Source: Marimonas lutisalis
Lineage (GTDB): Bacteria > Pseudomonadota > Alphaproteobacteria > Rhodobacterales > Rhodobacteraceae
DNA length: 64,000 bases
Direction of reading: 5' to 3'
Assembly (NCBI RefSeq): GCF_005434965.1
Contig: NZ_SKCI01000001.1
Span: 828,952-892,951 of the forward strand
How positions within the stretch are numbered: the first letter of the stretch is position 1; the number at the start of each line of letters is the position of its first letter. Both the position numbers and the translations under genes were made by a program. The notes beneath the pieces were generated by a model. The model made no database searches. It was not told the origin of the DNA and saw only the letters and a list, made by a program, of their open reading frames with translations. Shown here piece after piece: positions 35,680 through 46,526 of this stretch.

Positions 35680-36498
35680 TCAGGATGTGTCATCAGTTAT
35701 CCGGGAGAGCAGGCGCGAAACAAGAGCTTCGTAGCCGGCGCCGAACAGACGCAGGTGCACGATGGCCGGCCAGAGCTGGTAGATTGCCTGGCGCCGGGGC
35801 CACCCGGGCGTGAGCGCGCCGTAACGTTCCCAGAACTCGCGGGGCGGAGATCCGAAAAGCGAGAGCATGGCGAGATCGACCTCGGCATGGCCGAAATAGC
35901 AGGCCGGGTCGATCAACCCGGTGATCGAACTGCCATCGGCCAGCACGTTGCCGGCCCAGAGATCGCCATGCAGAAGGCTGGCCGGCGGATGCAGGGGCAG
36001 CCATTCGGCCAGGTCTTCGGTGACGGCCGCGATGTTTCCGGCCAGGCGGATCGGCAGGTGCGGCAGTTCGGGCAGCAACCGTTGGTTGGCCCAGAAGTCC
36101 GGCCAATTGTCCTGCCAGGTATTGTGGACGGGAACGCGGCCAAGGGCATAGTCCGTATCCCAGCCATAGCGCTGGCCGGTACTTGAATGAAGAAGGTGCA
36201 ACTGACCTGCCAGGTCGGCCCAGGCGCGCGGAGAGAGGCGGCCGGTGTCAGGTAGGGATTCCAGGACCAGAACCCGTGCATCAGCGGCAAGAACGGCGGG
36301 TGCGGTTGCGCCGGTCGCGGCGATCGCGCGGAGCATGTCCGCCTCGGTCTCGGGCGCGGGTCCGCCCTTGGCGATAACGGTGCGGCCCGAGGCCAGATCC
36401 ATTCTCAGGACATCGGAGAGATCGCCGCCTTGAAGCGGTTCTGCCTGCGTGACGGTATCGCCCAGAAGCGTTGCCGCGGCTTGGGCAAGCGGGTGCAT
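35680..36498 (-). CDS. Fructosamine kinase family protein
   Basis: A 272-residue kinase-fold protein of the fructosamine-3-kinase/ketosamine kinase family. Conserved parts are VIAKGGPAPETEADMLRAI (nucleotide lysine and helix glutamate), LLHGDLWAGNVL (catalytic loop) and GLIDPACYFGHAEVDLAML (metal-binding Asp and F-helix). It would phosphorylate glycated amines or proteins and so help deglycation. It is nine bases downstream of aroQ and 17 bases upstream of the DUF1045 gene, so the three are probably cotranscribed, without an obvious pathway link. Confidence 0.88.
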   Translation of the reverse strand: MHPLAQAAATLLGDTVTQAEPLQGGDLSDVLRMDLASGRTVIAKGGPAPETEADMLRAIAATGATAPAVLAADARVLVLESLPDTGRLSPRAWADLAGQLHLLHSSTGQRYGWDTDYALGRVPVHNTWQDNWPDFWANQRLLPELPHLPIRLAGNIAAVTEDLAEWLPLHPPASLLHGDLWAGNVLADGSSITGLIDPACYFGHAEVDLAMLSLFGSPPREFWERYGALTPGWPRRQAIYQLWPAIVHLRLFGAGYEALVSRLLSRITDDTS

Positions 36499-36507
36499 TC
36501 CGCCCGC

Positions 36508-36948
36508 CTAACCCTTCAGAACATGGCCCAGATGGCGCATGGCGAGCTCATACCCCTGGACGCCGCAGCCAACGATCACGGCATCGGCGCGGAGGCTGAC
36601 ATAGGAGTGATGGCGGAAGCTTTCTCGCTTGTGCACCTGGCTGATATGCACCTCGACGACCGGGCCTTCGAAGGTGTTGAGCGCGTCGAGCACCGCGACC
36701 GAGGTATGGGTGAAGGCCGCCGGGTTGATCACGATGCCAGCCGCTTTTTCGCGGGCTTCATGAATCCAGTCGATGATCTGGCCTTCGTGGTTGGATTGCA
36801 GCAGCGTCGTCTGCAAACCGAATTCGGCGCCGGTTTCTTCACACCGTTTTGCCACGTCGTCCAGCGTGTCATGGCCATAGATCTCGGGTTCGCGCTTGCC
36901 CAGAAGGTTCAGGTTCGGGCCATTCAGGATGTAGATCAGGGTGCTCAT
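36508..36948 (-). CDS. aroQ: 3-dehydroquinate dehydratase, type II
   Basis: A 146-residue protein of standard length for the dodecameric type II enzyme, which forms 3-dehydroshikimate in the shikimate pathway. It has the [17 protein letters not shown] start with the lid Arg and catalytic Tyr, [24 protein letters not shown], and [18 protein letters not shown] with the active-site His. The following genes on this strand (kinase, DUF1045) are not shikimate genes. Confidence 0.95.
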   Translation of the reverse strand: MSTLIYILNGPNLNLLGKREPEIYGHDTLDDVAKRCEETGAEFGLQTTLLQSNHEGQIIDWIHEAREKAAGIVINPAAFTHTSVAVLDALNTFEGPVVEVHISQVHKRESFRHHSYVSLRADAVIVGCGVQGYELAMRHLGHVLKG

Positions 36949-37124
36949 GGGCCTATTCCGTCGGTATCGGGCCCGTTATGCGCGCAAGCGGGCCATGCTG
37001 GCAAGCACGATGCGACGGTGGCGCCTGACCTGTGGCATGGCTGCCCGGACTGGCGAATGCGTGCCGGAGGGAGCAGCCGGCGCGCGTCGCAGGTTTCCCG
37101 GCCTGCGGGGCCGGGCGGAAGAGA

Positions 37125-37277
37125 TCAGGCGAAGTAGAGGCCCGAGAAGGTGCGGTGCAGGATCTCGGCCTTGCTCAGGCCAGTGCGGCGCAGCTGGTCA
37201 TCGGTCATCGAACCGAGAGCGAGATCGTTGAAGCGCGCGCGCCGGGCACGGCCGGTGAATGCGAAAAGAAATTGCAT
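37125..37277 (-). CDS. DUF1127 small protein
   Basis: A 50-residue Arg-rich protein (FTGRARRARFNDLALGSMTDDQLRRTGLSKAEI). The spacing of aromatic, leucine and arginine residues fits the DUF1127 (YjiS-like) family, which in alphaproteobacteria is abundant and includes small RNA-binding regulators. AGGAAA precedes the ATG. It stands 175 bases upstream of aroQ and may be its own unit; the 175-base gap shows no other gene. Confidence 0.75.
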   Translation of the reverse strand: MQFLFAFTGRARRARFNDLALGSMTDDQLRRTGLSKAEILHRTFSGLYFA

Positions 37278-37395
37278 GGCGGTTTCCTGTTTCTGGCGTG
37301 TGTTTCTTGCCTGCCAGATAGGGGGCGAGGGGCGAAATGATAACTGCCAGTTTCGAAGCCCCGCCATGCAATTGCTGCAACGCAGCAAGGCGGGG

Positions 37396-37791
37396 TCACG
37401 CCTTGAACGCGTCGTCCACGGGCACCTGCAGGGCACTGGCCAGCGCGTTGGTCTGGCTGGCCAGACCGATCACGGCGAGAAGTTCGGCATACATCTCGTC
37501 ACTCATGCCCTTGGCGCGCGCGCTGGCGGTGTGCGAATGGGCGCAGTATTCGCAGGCATTTGCCGCCGAAACCGCGATGTAGATCATTTCCTTGACCAGC
37601 GGATCGAGCGCGCCCGGGCCCATGACCACCTTGAGCCTGTCCCACAAGGCACGCAGTTGATCCGGGTCATGTGCCAGCAAGCGCCAGAAATTGTTGACAT
37701 AATCGGTGCCACGCGTGGCGCGGATGTCATCGAAGACCGCGCGCGCTGCGGGCGATGCCTGTTCGTCTGTGAGCGGGGAAAGAACTGCCAT
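37396..37791 (-). CDS. Carboxymuconolactone decarboxylase/AhpD-like protein
   Basis: A 131-residue helical protein. It has the CxxC redox-like motif in NACEYCAHSHTASARAKGMSDEMYAELL, the signature of AhpD/CMD family members that act as peroxidase partners. No peroxiredoxin gene is adjacent. The first residues and the cysteine pair make an antioxidant role more likely than ring-cleavage metabolism. Confidence 0.86.
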   Translation of the reverse strand: MAVLSPLTDEQASPAARAVFDDIRATRGTDYVNNFWRLLAHDPDQLRALWDRLKVVMGPGALDPLVKEMIYIAVSAANACEYCAHSHTASARAKGMSDEMYAELLAVIGLASQTNALASALQVPVDDAFKA

Positions 37792-37868
37792 CTGGGGCCT
37801 CCTGAAAGCGGGATGTCAGGGCCGCAGTGGGCGGCAGGACGGGACAAATGTCAAACCATGCGAACAAA

Positions 37869-37905
37869 GAAAAACCGCCGCAGGCATGGCCGGCGGCGGT
37901 TCTCG
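37869..37905 (-). terminator. Rho-independent terminator after rpmE
   Basis: On the minus strand GAACCGCCG, a loop around GCCATGCC, CGGCGGTT and then TTTCTTTG form a GC-rich stem with a T-rich tail. It lies about 25 bases past the rpmE stop. Confidence 0.75.
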
Positions 37906-37927
37906 TTCCTCGAAAGACGGGGTCGGC

Positions 37928-38149
37928 TCAGAAGCCGAGACCTTCGTATTTCTTCTTGAACTTCGACACGCGGCCGCCGGCATCGAGCAGGCGGGCGCTG
38001 CCGCCGGTCCAGGCCGGGTGCACGGTGGGATCGACGTCGAGCGACAGGGTGTCGCCTTCGTTGCCCCAGGTCGAGCGCATCTTGATCACGGTGCCATCGG
38101 TCATCTTGACGTCGATGAAGTGGTAATCGGGGTGGATATCCTTTTTCAT
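37928..38149 (-). CDS. rpmE: 50S ribosomal protein L31
   Basis: A 73-residue L31 ([19 protein letters not shown] at the start, [25 protein letters not shown] at the end). It lacks the CxxC zinc pairs of the type-A zinc form and is the usual alphaproteobacterial version. It follows rplS by 11 bases and is followed by a clear terminator. Confidence 0.95.
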   Translation of the reverse strand: MKKDIHPDYHFIDVKMTDGTVIKMRSTWGNEGDTLSLDVDPTVHPAWTGGSARLLDAGGRVSKFKKKYEGLGF

Positions 38150-38160
38150 CGTGCGGCTCC

Positions 38161-38544
38161 TTATGCTTCGGCGCCCGACTTGGGCTTGTAGTTGCTGTCC
38201 TCTGCGATCCGGGCCGATTTGCCGCGGCGCGAGCGCAGGTAGTAGAGCTTGGCGCGGCGAACGCGGCCGCGGCGCACCACCTCGATCGATTCGATGTTGG
38301 TCGAGTAGAGCGGGAAAACCCGTTCCACGCCTTCACCGAAGGAAATCTTGCGAACGGTGAACGATCCGGCAATGCCTTCGCCGTTCTTGCGGCTGATGCA
38401 CACGCCTTCGTAGTTCTGCACCCGGGTGCGGGTGCCTTCGGTCACCTTGTAGCCAACGCGCACGGTGTCGCCGGCCTTGAAATCGGGGATCTGTTTCCCC
38501 AGCGAAGCGATCTGTTCCGCCTCGATTTGCGCGATCAGGTCCAT
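38161..38544 (-). CDS. rplS: 50S ribosomal protein L19
   Basis: A 127-residue L19, starting at [12 protein letters not shown] with AAGGAGTT just upstream; a longer in-frame start is possible but would add 13 unrelated residues. Conserved stretches are [48 protein letters not shown] and KLYYLR. It sits at the interface of the two ribosomal subunits. It is 268 bases downstream of trmD and 11 bases before rpmE. Confidence 0.96.
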   Translation of the reverse strand: MDLIAQIEAEQIASLGKQIPDFKAGDTVRVGYKVTEGTRTRVQNYEGVCISRKNGEGIAGSFTVRKISFGEGVERVFPLYSTNIESIEVVRRGRVRRAKLYYLRSRRGKSARIAEDSNYKPKSGAEA

Positions 38545-38813
38545 TGACCTAACTCCTTGTAATGCTTGCGGTTTTTTCCGCAAAGGTGTTTGCGCCTCAG
38601 AGCTGCGATCTTCATCCGGGTCCGCCTCTGCGCCCGTCGCAGGTCAGGTCAACGTTTCTTGGCCTCTTCGTCTGCGCCGCGGCGGGGGCCGGGGAAGAAC
38701 CCGGGCGCCATGGGACGGCGAAACGAAATCGCCGGGAAAGGGCAGGGCCGATTCCCGGACGTGCGCCCGTATAGTGCGCACAGTCCTTTTAGGCAAGGGT
38801 TAATGGGCCGCGC
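38545..38813. other. trmD-rplS intergenic region with hairpin
   Basis: A 269-base gap between two genes that are usually cotranscribed. It holds an inverted repeat GTGCGC/GCGCAC (38761-38781, nine-base loop) just past the trmD stop, which may slow or end transcription, and a GC-rich stretch before the rplS ribosome site. No convincing gene was found. Confidence 0.4.
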
Positions 38814-39605
38814 TCAGCCCCTGTCGCGGCGGTAGGCGGCCCAGAGATCGGGGCGGCGCCGGCGGGTGATCTCTTCGGCCTGCGCGCGGCGCCATTTCTC
38901 GATCTCGGCGTGGTTGCCCGAGAGCAGCACATCCGGGATCGCGCGGCCCTTCCATTCGGCCGGGCGCGTGTATTGCGGATGTTCGAGCAAGCCGTTGGAA
39001 AAGCTTTCTTCTTCGGTGCTGTCGGCATTGCCCAGCACGCCGGGCAGAAGGCGCACGGTTGCGTCGATCATCGCCTGCGCGGCGATCTCGCCGCCGGTGA
39101 GGACGAAATCGCCGAGCGAGACCTCTTCGATGTCGTAGTGATCGAGCACGCGCTGATCGACGCCTTCGAACCGGCCGCACAGCATGGTCAGCCCGGGCAG
39201 GGCGGCAAAGCGGCGCGCGGTGGCCTGGTCGAACGGGCGGCCGCGCGGTGAAAGATATATGAGTTTCAGGGGGTTGCGGGCAAGACTTCGAGCATGCTCG
39301 ATCGCCGCCGAGAGCACATCGGCGCGCAGCACCATGCCCGCCCCGCCACCCGCCGGCGTGTCATCGACGTTGCGATGCTTGCCGATGCCGAAGGGGCGCA
39401 GGTCGACGGTTTCCAGTTGCCAGAGCCCGTCCTTCAGCGCGCGCCCGGTCAGGCTTTCACCCAAGACACCGGGAAAAGCGTTTGGAAACAGGGTGATAAC
39501 CTGCGCCGTCCAGGCATGCGCAAGGCGGTTTTCCTCCATCAGGTCGCGCGGCTTGAGACTGGCCGTGATCGACTTGCGGCCATGGGATCTGGGGGTGTCG
39601 TTCAT
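38814..39605 (-). CDS. trmD: tRNA (guanine-37-N1)-methyltransferase
   Basis: A 263-residue SPOUT-class methyltransferase that modifies G37 next to the anticodon. It has WTAQVITLFPNAFPG, the knot and SAM-binding stretch LIYLSPRGRPFDQ, CGRFEGVDQRV, and SLGDFVLTGGEIAAQAMIDA. I chose MNDTPRSHG as the start; an ATG two codons of spacing upstream (39623) is also in frame, and neither has a clear ribosome site. The usual rimM and rpsP neighbours are not here; a broken Hint gene precedes it instead. Confidence 0.94.
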   Translation of the reverse strand: MNDTPRSHGRKSITASLKPRDLMEENRLAHAWTAQVITLFPNAFPGVLGESLTGRALKDGLWQLETVDLRPFGIGKHRNVDDTPAGGGAGMVLRADVLSAAIEHARSLARNPLKLIYLSPRGRPFDQATARRFAALPGLTMLCGRFEGVDQRVLDHYDIEEVSLGDFVLTGGEIAAQAMIDATVRLLPGVLGNADSTEEESFSNGLLEHPQYTRPAEWKGRAIPDVLLSGNHAEIEKWRRAQAEEITRRRRPDLWAAYRRDRG

Positions 39606-39674
39606 GGGGTTGTCATAGGGCAAAGCGGTGGATTTGCAAACAGATGGTTATCCCAACGTTTCGACGGGTTAACG

Positions 39675-39695
39675 CGATTTTTCGGCGAAAAATCG
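39675..39695. repeat. Perfect inverted repeat between Hint gene and trmD
   Basis: CGATTTTTC, loop GGC, GAAAAATCG: a nine-pair perfect stem with a three-base loop. It lies in the leader of trmD and past the end of the Hint gene. It is followed by a tandem 11-base repeat CCGGCTGACAT (39707-39728). It could end Hint transcription or act in the trmD leader. Confidence 0.5.
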
Positions 39696-39770
39696 GGGGG
39701 TGATTTCCGGCTGACATCCGGCTGACATGCGTGCACCGCCGCAGTGCAGCGAAATCTGCGGCGCCAATAC

Positions 39771-40725
39771 TTACCCGACCGCGCGGTAGGTGGCCGCCCC
39801 GGCAACGCCGAGACGCTCGGCAATTGCCCGCGGCAGGAGCCTGGACGTGGAAATACGCGGATACGCCAGTTCCGGGATGGTGCGGGTCTCGCCATAGAGG
39901 TCGAGATACTCCTGGAAGTTGTCAAAGGCGGTGCGGTCCGTGTGGTCGATATAGGTTTCCGCGGCGGTGCCTTCGGCCAGGATCAGATCGTGGTTTTCAG
40001 TTTCGACATGGAAGACGGTCTCGCTGTCGCCGAGCTCGGACAGCGGCACCCGGTAGATCGAGGTGCCGTTCACGAGTGTGCCGGCGGTGATAAGAAGCCC
40101 GTCGATAAACAGCGCATGATCGGCCGTCAGCGTCAGATCGCGATAGGGCAGCCCATCGCCAAGCGCGCCCGCGCGGATGCGGACGGGCATGAGGCGTTCG
40201 GCGGGGCCGAAGCGGGTCGCGATCGTCTGGCGGCCGATCCATTTGACGGGGACGGCGCGGCCGCTTGCCGTTTCGACCAGATCGCCGATGGCCAAGTCCT
40301 CGACAGCCACCTCTTGCCCGGGCGTGGCGATGCGGGTGCCTTCGGCAAAGCAGGAAATGTCGAACGCCACGCTGTCCAGATCGTATCCCAGGAACGTGTT
40401 TGCGCCGATAACGTCAAAGGATATCACCTGTTCGCCCCCGTTCGCGACGAACGCATCGGCGGTGAAGGTGAAGCTGAAGCCGCCGGTGTTCCCGTCAAAG
40501 CTGAAGTTCCCCCAGGACGGCATGGGGCTAACGGGCGTGTAACTGGTGGGATGGAGAGTTGGCGGGTAAACTGGAAAGAGATATGTCAGTGCCGTTCGCG
40601 AGATTGAAATTCCCCGACAGGGACACCGTCTCTCCGGGCGAGACATGCACGCTGTAGGTGTAGGTATCGGTGAGCGGATCGCAGCCGATGCTGTCCGCCC
40701 CTGTCATGGCGTCGAGCTCGATCAT
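39771..40725 (-). pseudogene. Hint (hedgehog/intein) domain protein, frame-disrupted
   Basis: The 3' two thirds encode a Hint domain: CFAEGTRIATPGQEVAVEDLAIGDLV (autocatalytic Cys after Ser), PVKWIGRQTI, LTLTADHALFIDGLLITAGTLVNG, and a C-terminal tail rich in Arg. The 5' part, from an ATG at 40725, encodes a matching beta-rich start (DTYTYSVHVSPGETVSLSGNF) in a different frame, which stops at 40528. The frames overlap at 40528-40646, so one net frameshift near 40540-40590 would join them. There is no long single-base run there to suggest a sequencing slip. Hint proteins of this kind are common in Rhodobacteraceae and are often exported. Here the gene is probably inactive or shifted; an alternative start in the second frame is not excluded. 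Confidence 0.65.
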
Positions 40726-40950
40726 GGTCGTCGCTCAGCCCCGGCACCGGAAACACCGCGCGCGGCCGTTCTACAAAAAATCACTCGGCTCAAATGTGGA
40801 CCTGTCACCTGAATTGCGCGCAGCTGGACTGCGCCACACGGCGTCACCGTATCGACAGCCACCTTGCCGCGCAAGCGCGCAGCGGCCGGACCGGGCGCGC
40901 CCGACGGCCGGCAGGACGTCGGGCCGCCAAATCATCATCGCGGGCCAATG

Positions 40951-40974
40951 AAAAAGGGCGCCCGAAGGCGCCCT
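40951..40974 (-). terminator. Rho-independent terminator after acnA
   Basis: On the minus strand AGGGCGCC, loop TTCG, GGCGCCCT and TTTTTC: a tight GC stem with tetraloop and T-run, 25 bases past the acnA stop. Confidence 0.9.
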
Positions 40975-40998
40975 GATCCGAACCGGTCGGGCCGCGGT

Positions 40999-43758
<2,760 letters not shown>

Positions 43759-43849
43759 GTCTCTCTCCCTGCGGAAAACGGTTGGGGATTCAATTCGGGG
43801 CTGCTTTTCGCCCATGAACGGCGGGGGTTCAAGGGGGATGCGTGGTTTT

Positions 43850-43869
43850 TTGTATACTATTGCACACAA
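43850..43869. promoter_or_regulatory. Candidate operator between acnA and DUF1223 gene
   Basis: TTGTATACTATTGCACACAA is an imperfect palindrome with 7 of 10 symmetric pairs and TTGT/ACAA ends, as seen for GntR-family sites. It overlaps a possible acnA promoter (TTGAAA then TATACA on the minus strand). The regulator is not known. Confidence 0.35.
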
Positions 43870-43999
43870 TTTTTCAAGCCCGGCCGGAGCAACCGGGCCA
43901 CGATCACCGGTGTCTCGCAAAACGTTGATTGGTTATTACAGTCGCGAGCGCGTATCAGGGCAAAGGGGTGAGACCAAAGCAAGGGAACGGAAACCGGTG

Positions 44000-44704
44000 A
44001 TGATGCGTGTTTGGGGATGGATGGCGGCGATCTGGATGGCCCTGGCGGGCGTCGTGGCCGCCGAGGAGCGCCCGCTGATCGTGGTGGAACTGTTTACGAG
44101 CCAGGGCTGTTCCAGCTGTCCGCCGGCGGATGCGTTCCTGCACGAACTCGCGAAGCGCGACGATGTGCTGGCGCTGAGCCTGCACGTGGATTACTGGGAT
44201 TACATTGGCTGGAAGGACGTGTTCGCGCAGCCGAAATTCACCAAGCGGCAGCACTCCTATGCCCATGTCGGAGGCCGGCGGTCGGTTTACACGCCGCAGA
44301 TGGTGATCCAGGGGCAGGATCACGTGGTGGGCAATCACCCGATGGACGTGACCGAACTGATCCGTCTGCACCAGGAGCGCGGCGTGGAGGTTGCGCTGGT
44401 GGCGCAGCGCAACGGCGGGCAGGTGACGATCCGTGCCGACGCGCGCAAGCCCGGCAAGATGCTGGTGCAGTTGGTTCAATATGCGCCGCAGGAGAAAGTG
44501 AAGATCAAGCGCGGCGAGAACGCGGGCCATACGCTGAGCTATGCCAATGTTGCGCGGGACTGGACCCAGCTTGGCCAGTGGGACGGGCGCGCGCCGCTGG
44601 AGATGACGGCAAAGCTGACGGGCAATCTGCCTGCGGCGGTGATCGTGCAGAGGATCGAGAACCGCGGATTCGGGGCGATCGCGGCGGCGGCGCGGGTCAA
44701 GTAG
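44000..44704 (+). CDS. DUF1223 secreted thioredoxin-fold protein
   Basis: A 234-residue protein with a signal peptide (about 1-20, ending VVAAEE). The mature start VVELFTSQGCSSCPPADAFL has a CxxC in the place of the thioredoxin active site, and DVLALSLHVDYWDYIGWKD, QMVIQGQDHVVG complete the DUF1223 pattern. It is probably periplasmic and redox-active. A second ATG follows directly at 44003. The 3' end overlaps the convergent PACE gene by eight bases. Confidence 0.88.
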   Translation: MMRVWGWMAAIWMALAGVVAAEERPLIVVELFTSQGCSSCPPADAFLHELAKRDDVLALSLHVDYWDYIGWKDVFAQPKFTKRQHSYAHVGGRRSVYTPQMVIQGQDHVVGNHPMDVTELIRLHQERGVEVALVAQRNGGQVTIRADARKPGKMLVQLVQYAPQEKVKIKRGENAGHTLSYANVARDWTQLGQWDGRAPLEMTAKLTGNLPAAVIVQRIENRGFGAIAAAARVK

Positions 44705-45140
44705 ATGCGCGCCCGGGTTTCGGCGCCGTGTCGGGCACGGGAAAAACCAGGTCGTAGGCCCAGTTGAAGGCGAAGGCGTAGACCACGTAGAACCCGGCAA
44801 AGCTGAGGTCGATCAGGAAGGCCTCGAGCCAGCTGACCCCGAGATACCAGGCGATGAACGGCATCAGAAGCAGCAGTAGCCCGATTTCGAATAGCAGGGC
44901 ATGGCCGACGCGCAGCAGGACCGATTTCCTTGTATGCCCGGCCAGCCGGCGCATCGCGTGGTCGAACCCGAGATTGTAGAGATATGTCCAGACCATCGCC
45001 ATGGTGGCGCTGGCGACGACAACGACACCGATATGGAGCATTTCGAACCCCAGAAGGCGTGCGCCCAGCGGGGTGACCAGAATGAGCCCGAACAGCTCGA
45101 AGCTGATGGCGTGGCGGATCCGGTCTGGTGTGGTGCGCAT
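44697..45140 (-). CDS. PACE-family efflux transporter
   Basis: A 147-residue protein with four membrane spans formed by two tandem bacterial transmembrane pair domains: RHAISFELFGLILVTPL...LYNLGFD and HALLFEIGLLLLLMPFIAW...FNWAYD. The paired Glu, Asn and Asp residues are those of PACE pumps such as AceI, which export chlorhexidine-like or short diamine compounds by proton exchange. No regulator gene is adjacent. The start MRTTPDRIRH matches the family better than longer in-frame starts. Confidence 0.85.
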   Translation of the reverse strand: MRTTPDRIRHAISFELFGLILVTPLGARLLGFEMLHIGVVVVASATMAMVWTYLYNLGFDHAMRRLAGHTRKSVLLRVGHALLFEIGLLLLLMPFIAWYLGVSWLEAFLIDLSFAGFYVVYAFAFNWAYDLVFPVPDTAPKPGRAST

Positions 45141-45223
45141 GGCGGCCTTGGGCCTGTCCTGGGGCAGGGGCGGGTGTGTGCCGGCAGCATAGAGCGATGG
45201 GCACATGGTGCAAGCAGGCGCTG

Positions 45224-45679
45224 TCAGAGGGTGAGCATCAGCAGGGGCAGGCGGCGCCCGCGGATCGAGCCCGAGGGGGCATCGCCCACGCACCGTGCGC
45301 CCATCGCTCGATAGAACGGCAGGGCGCCGGGATCGGCCTCGATCCGGAGCGCGCGGGCGCCCCGGGCGCGCGCTGTCTGCGCGCTCCAGTCGAACAGCCG
45401 CCGCCCGAGACCGGTGCCGATACGGGGTGGATCGACGAAGAGTTTCAGAAGCTCGGCCGGGTCGGCCCGCAGGTCGACCTGGGCCAGTCCGACCGGTGTG
45501 CCGGCGGTTTCGGCCATGATGAGCGCGGTGGTCGCGAGGTCATCGGGCGTGAGGGTGAGTTCATCGCGGCAGGCGGCGAGGAACGCGGCGTCGTAGCCCC
45601 AGTGCCCCTTGGAGCGCAGGCAGAGGGCCGAGAGCGCGGCCAGGTCGGCGGGCATGGGCGTGCGCAGGGTGACGGGCAT
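45224..45679 (-). CDS. GNAT family N-acetyltransferase
   Basis: A 151-residue acetyltransferase. It has LKLFVDPPRIGTGLGRRLFDWS, the acetyl-CoA pyrophosphate loop (here PRIGTGLG, close to the R/QxxGxG/A rule), and IEADPGALPFYRAMGARCVG, the usual motif B region. The substrate is unknown. It starts four bases downstream of the protease stop, so they are probably cotranscribed. Confidence 0.83.
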   Translation of the reverse strand: MPVTLRTPMPADLAALSALCLRSKGHWGYDAAFLAACRDELTLTPDDLATTALIMAETAGTPVGLAQVDLRADPAELLKLFVDPPRIGTGLGRRLFDWSAQTARARGARALRIEADPGALPFYRAMGARCVGDAPSGSIRGRRLPLLMLTL

Positions 45680-45683
45680 GGCC

Positions 45684-46526
45684 CTAGTTGCCCATCGCGA
45701 TTTCATCGGCCAGCGCGTCGCGCAGGCGGAACCAGGCAGAGAAATCGGTGGTGAAGCTGCCCGAAGGCGCGTGCACCGCGGTGGCGATTCCGAGAAGGCG
45801 CAGCCCATCGGCCCCGTCCCAGAAAAGCGGCGCGCCGGAATCGCCCGGCATGGCCGAGCAGGCGGCCATCAGCCGCCCCGCCACGGCGAGCGGGCGGCCG
45901 CAATCGCGCGCGACCGACAGCACATGCGGGGTGAGCCCGGCATAGCCCGGCATGAAGGCGCGGCCCGCCCCGGCAAGGCGCAGCTTGCCCGAGAAGAGCC
46001 GCACGTGGCCGTGGGTGTCGCCCAGCGGCTGGTCGAGCACCAGAAGCGCCCAATCGCGGGTGGGATCGACGCGGAAGGGCGCGGCAGGGTCGAGCTGTGG
46101 CGGGAGCACGATGCGGGTGACACGCGCGACCGCGGACGACGTGCCGCGCTGGTACCCGGTGACGAAGCGCAGGCTACCTGCCGGGATCCAGCGTTTGCGC
46201 GCCCCGTTCCACAGGCAATGCGCCGCGGTCAGCGCCAGCCGGCGCGACACCAGCACCCCGGTGCAGTGCGAGCGGATGTCGGTGGAGGCGAAATTGACCC
46301 GGCCGACCGTGGTGAAGGGGGCCATGGTGGCATCGACCACCTCGCGCGCGCGGATCGCGTCGCAGCCCGCTGAGCGGGTTTCGCCCAGGCTGCAAATGGC
46401 ATCGAGCGTGGGCTGGAAGGGGGCATCCTGCGCGGCAAGCGGCAGGGCGGATAGGAGAAGCGCGCCAAGTGCCCCGGCGAACCGACGCGCGGTTCGCCCG
46501 GGGGATGGTATGGCGGGTGGTTTCAG
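45684..46526 (-). CDS. Trypsin-like serine protease, secreted (start uncertain)
   Basis: An S1-family protease. The triad is visible: His in LALTAAHCL, Asp in DPTRDWALLVLD, Ser in AMPGDSGAPLF. The first conventional start in frame is a GTG at 46340, but that would cut off sequence that looks real: upstream codons to about 46500 encode a signal peptide (RRFAGALGALLLSALPLAAQ) and an extra cysteine pair region (DAICSLGETRSAGCDAIRA). No ATG, GTG or TTG is in frame there. A CTG at 46526 overlaps the MoxR stop as CTGA, like the usual ATGA overlap, and is my proposed start. Expected location is periplasm or outside. Confidence 0.8.
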   Translation of the reverse strand: MKPPAIPSPGRTARRFAGALGALLLSALPLAAQDAPFQPTLDAICSLGETRSAGCDAIRAREVVDATMAPFTTVGRVNFASTDIRSHCTGVLVSRRLALTAAHCLWNGARKRWIPAGSLRFVTGYQRGTSSAVARVTRIVLPPQLDPAAPFRVDPTRDWALLVLDQPLGDTHGHVRLFSGKLRLAGAGRAFMPGYAGLTPHVLSVARDCGRPLAVAGRLMAACSAMPGDSGAPLFWDGADGLRLLGIATAVHAPSGSFTTDFSAWFRLRDALADEIAMGN

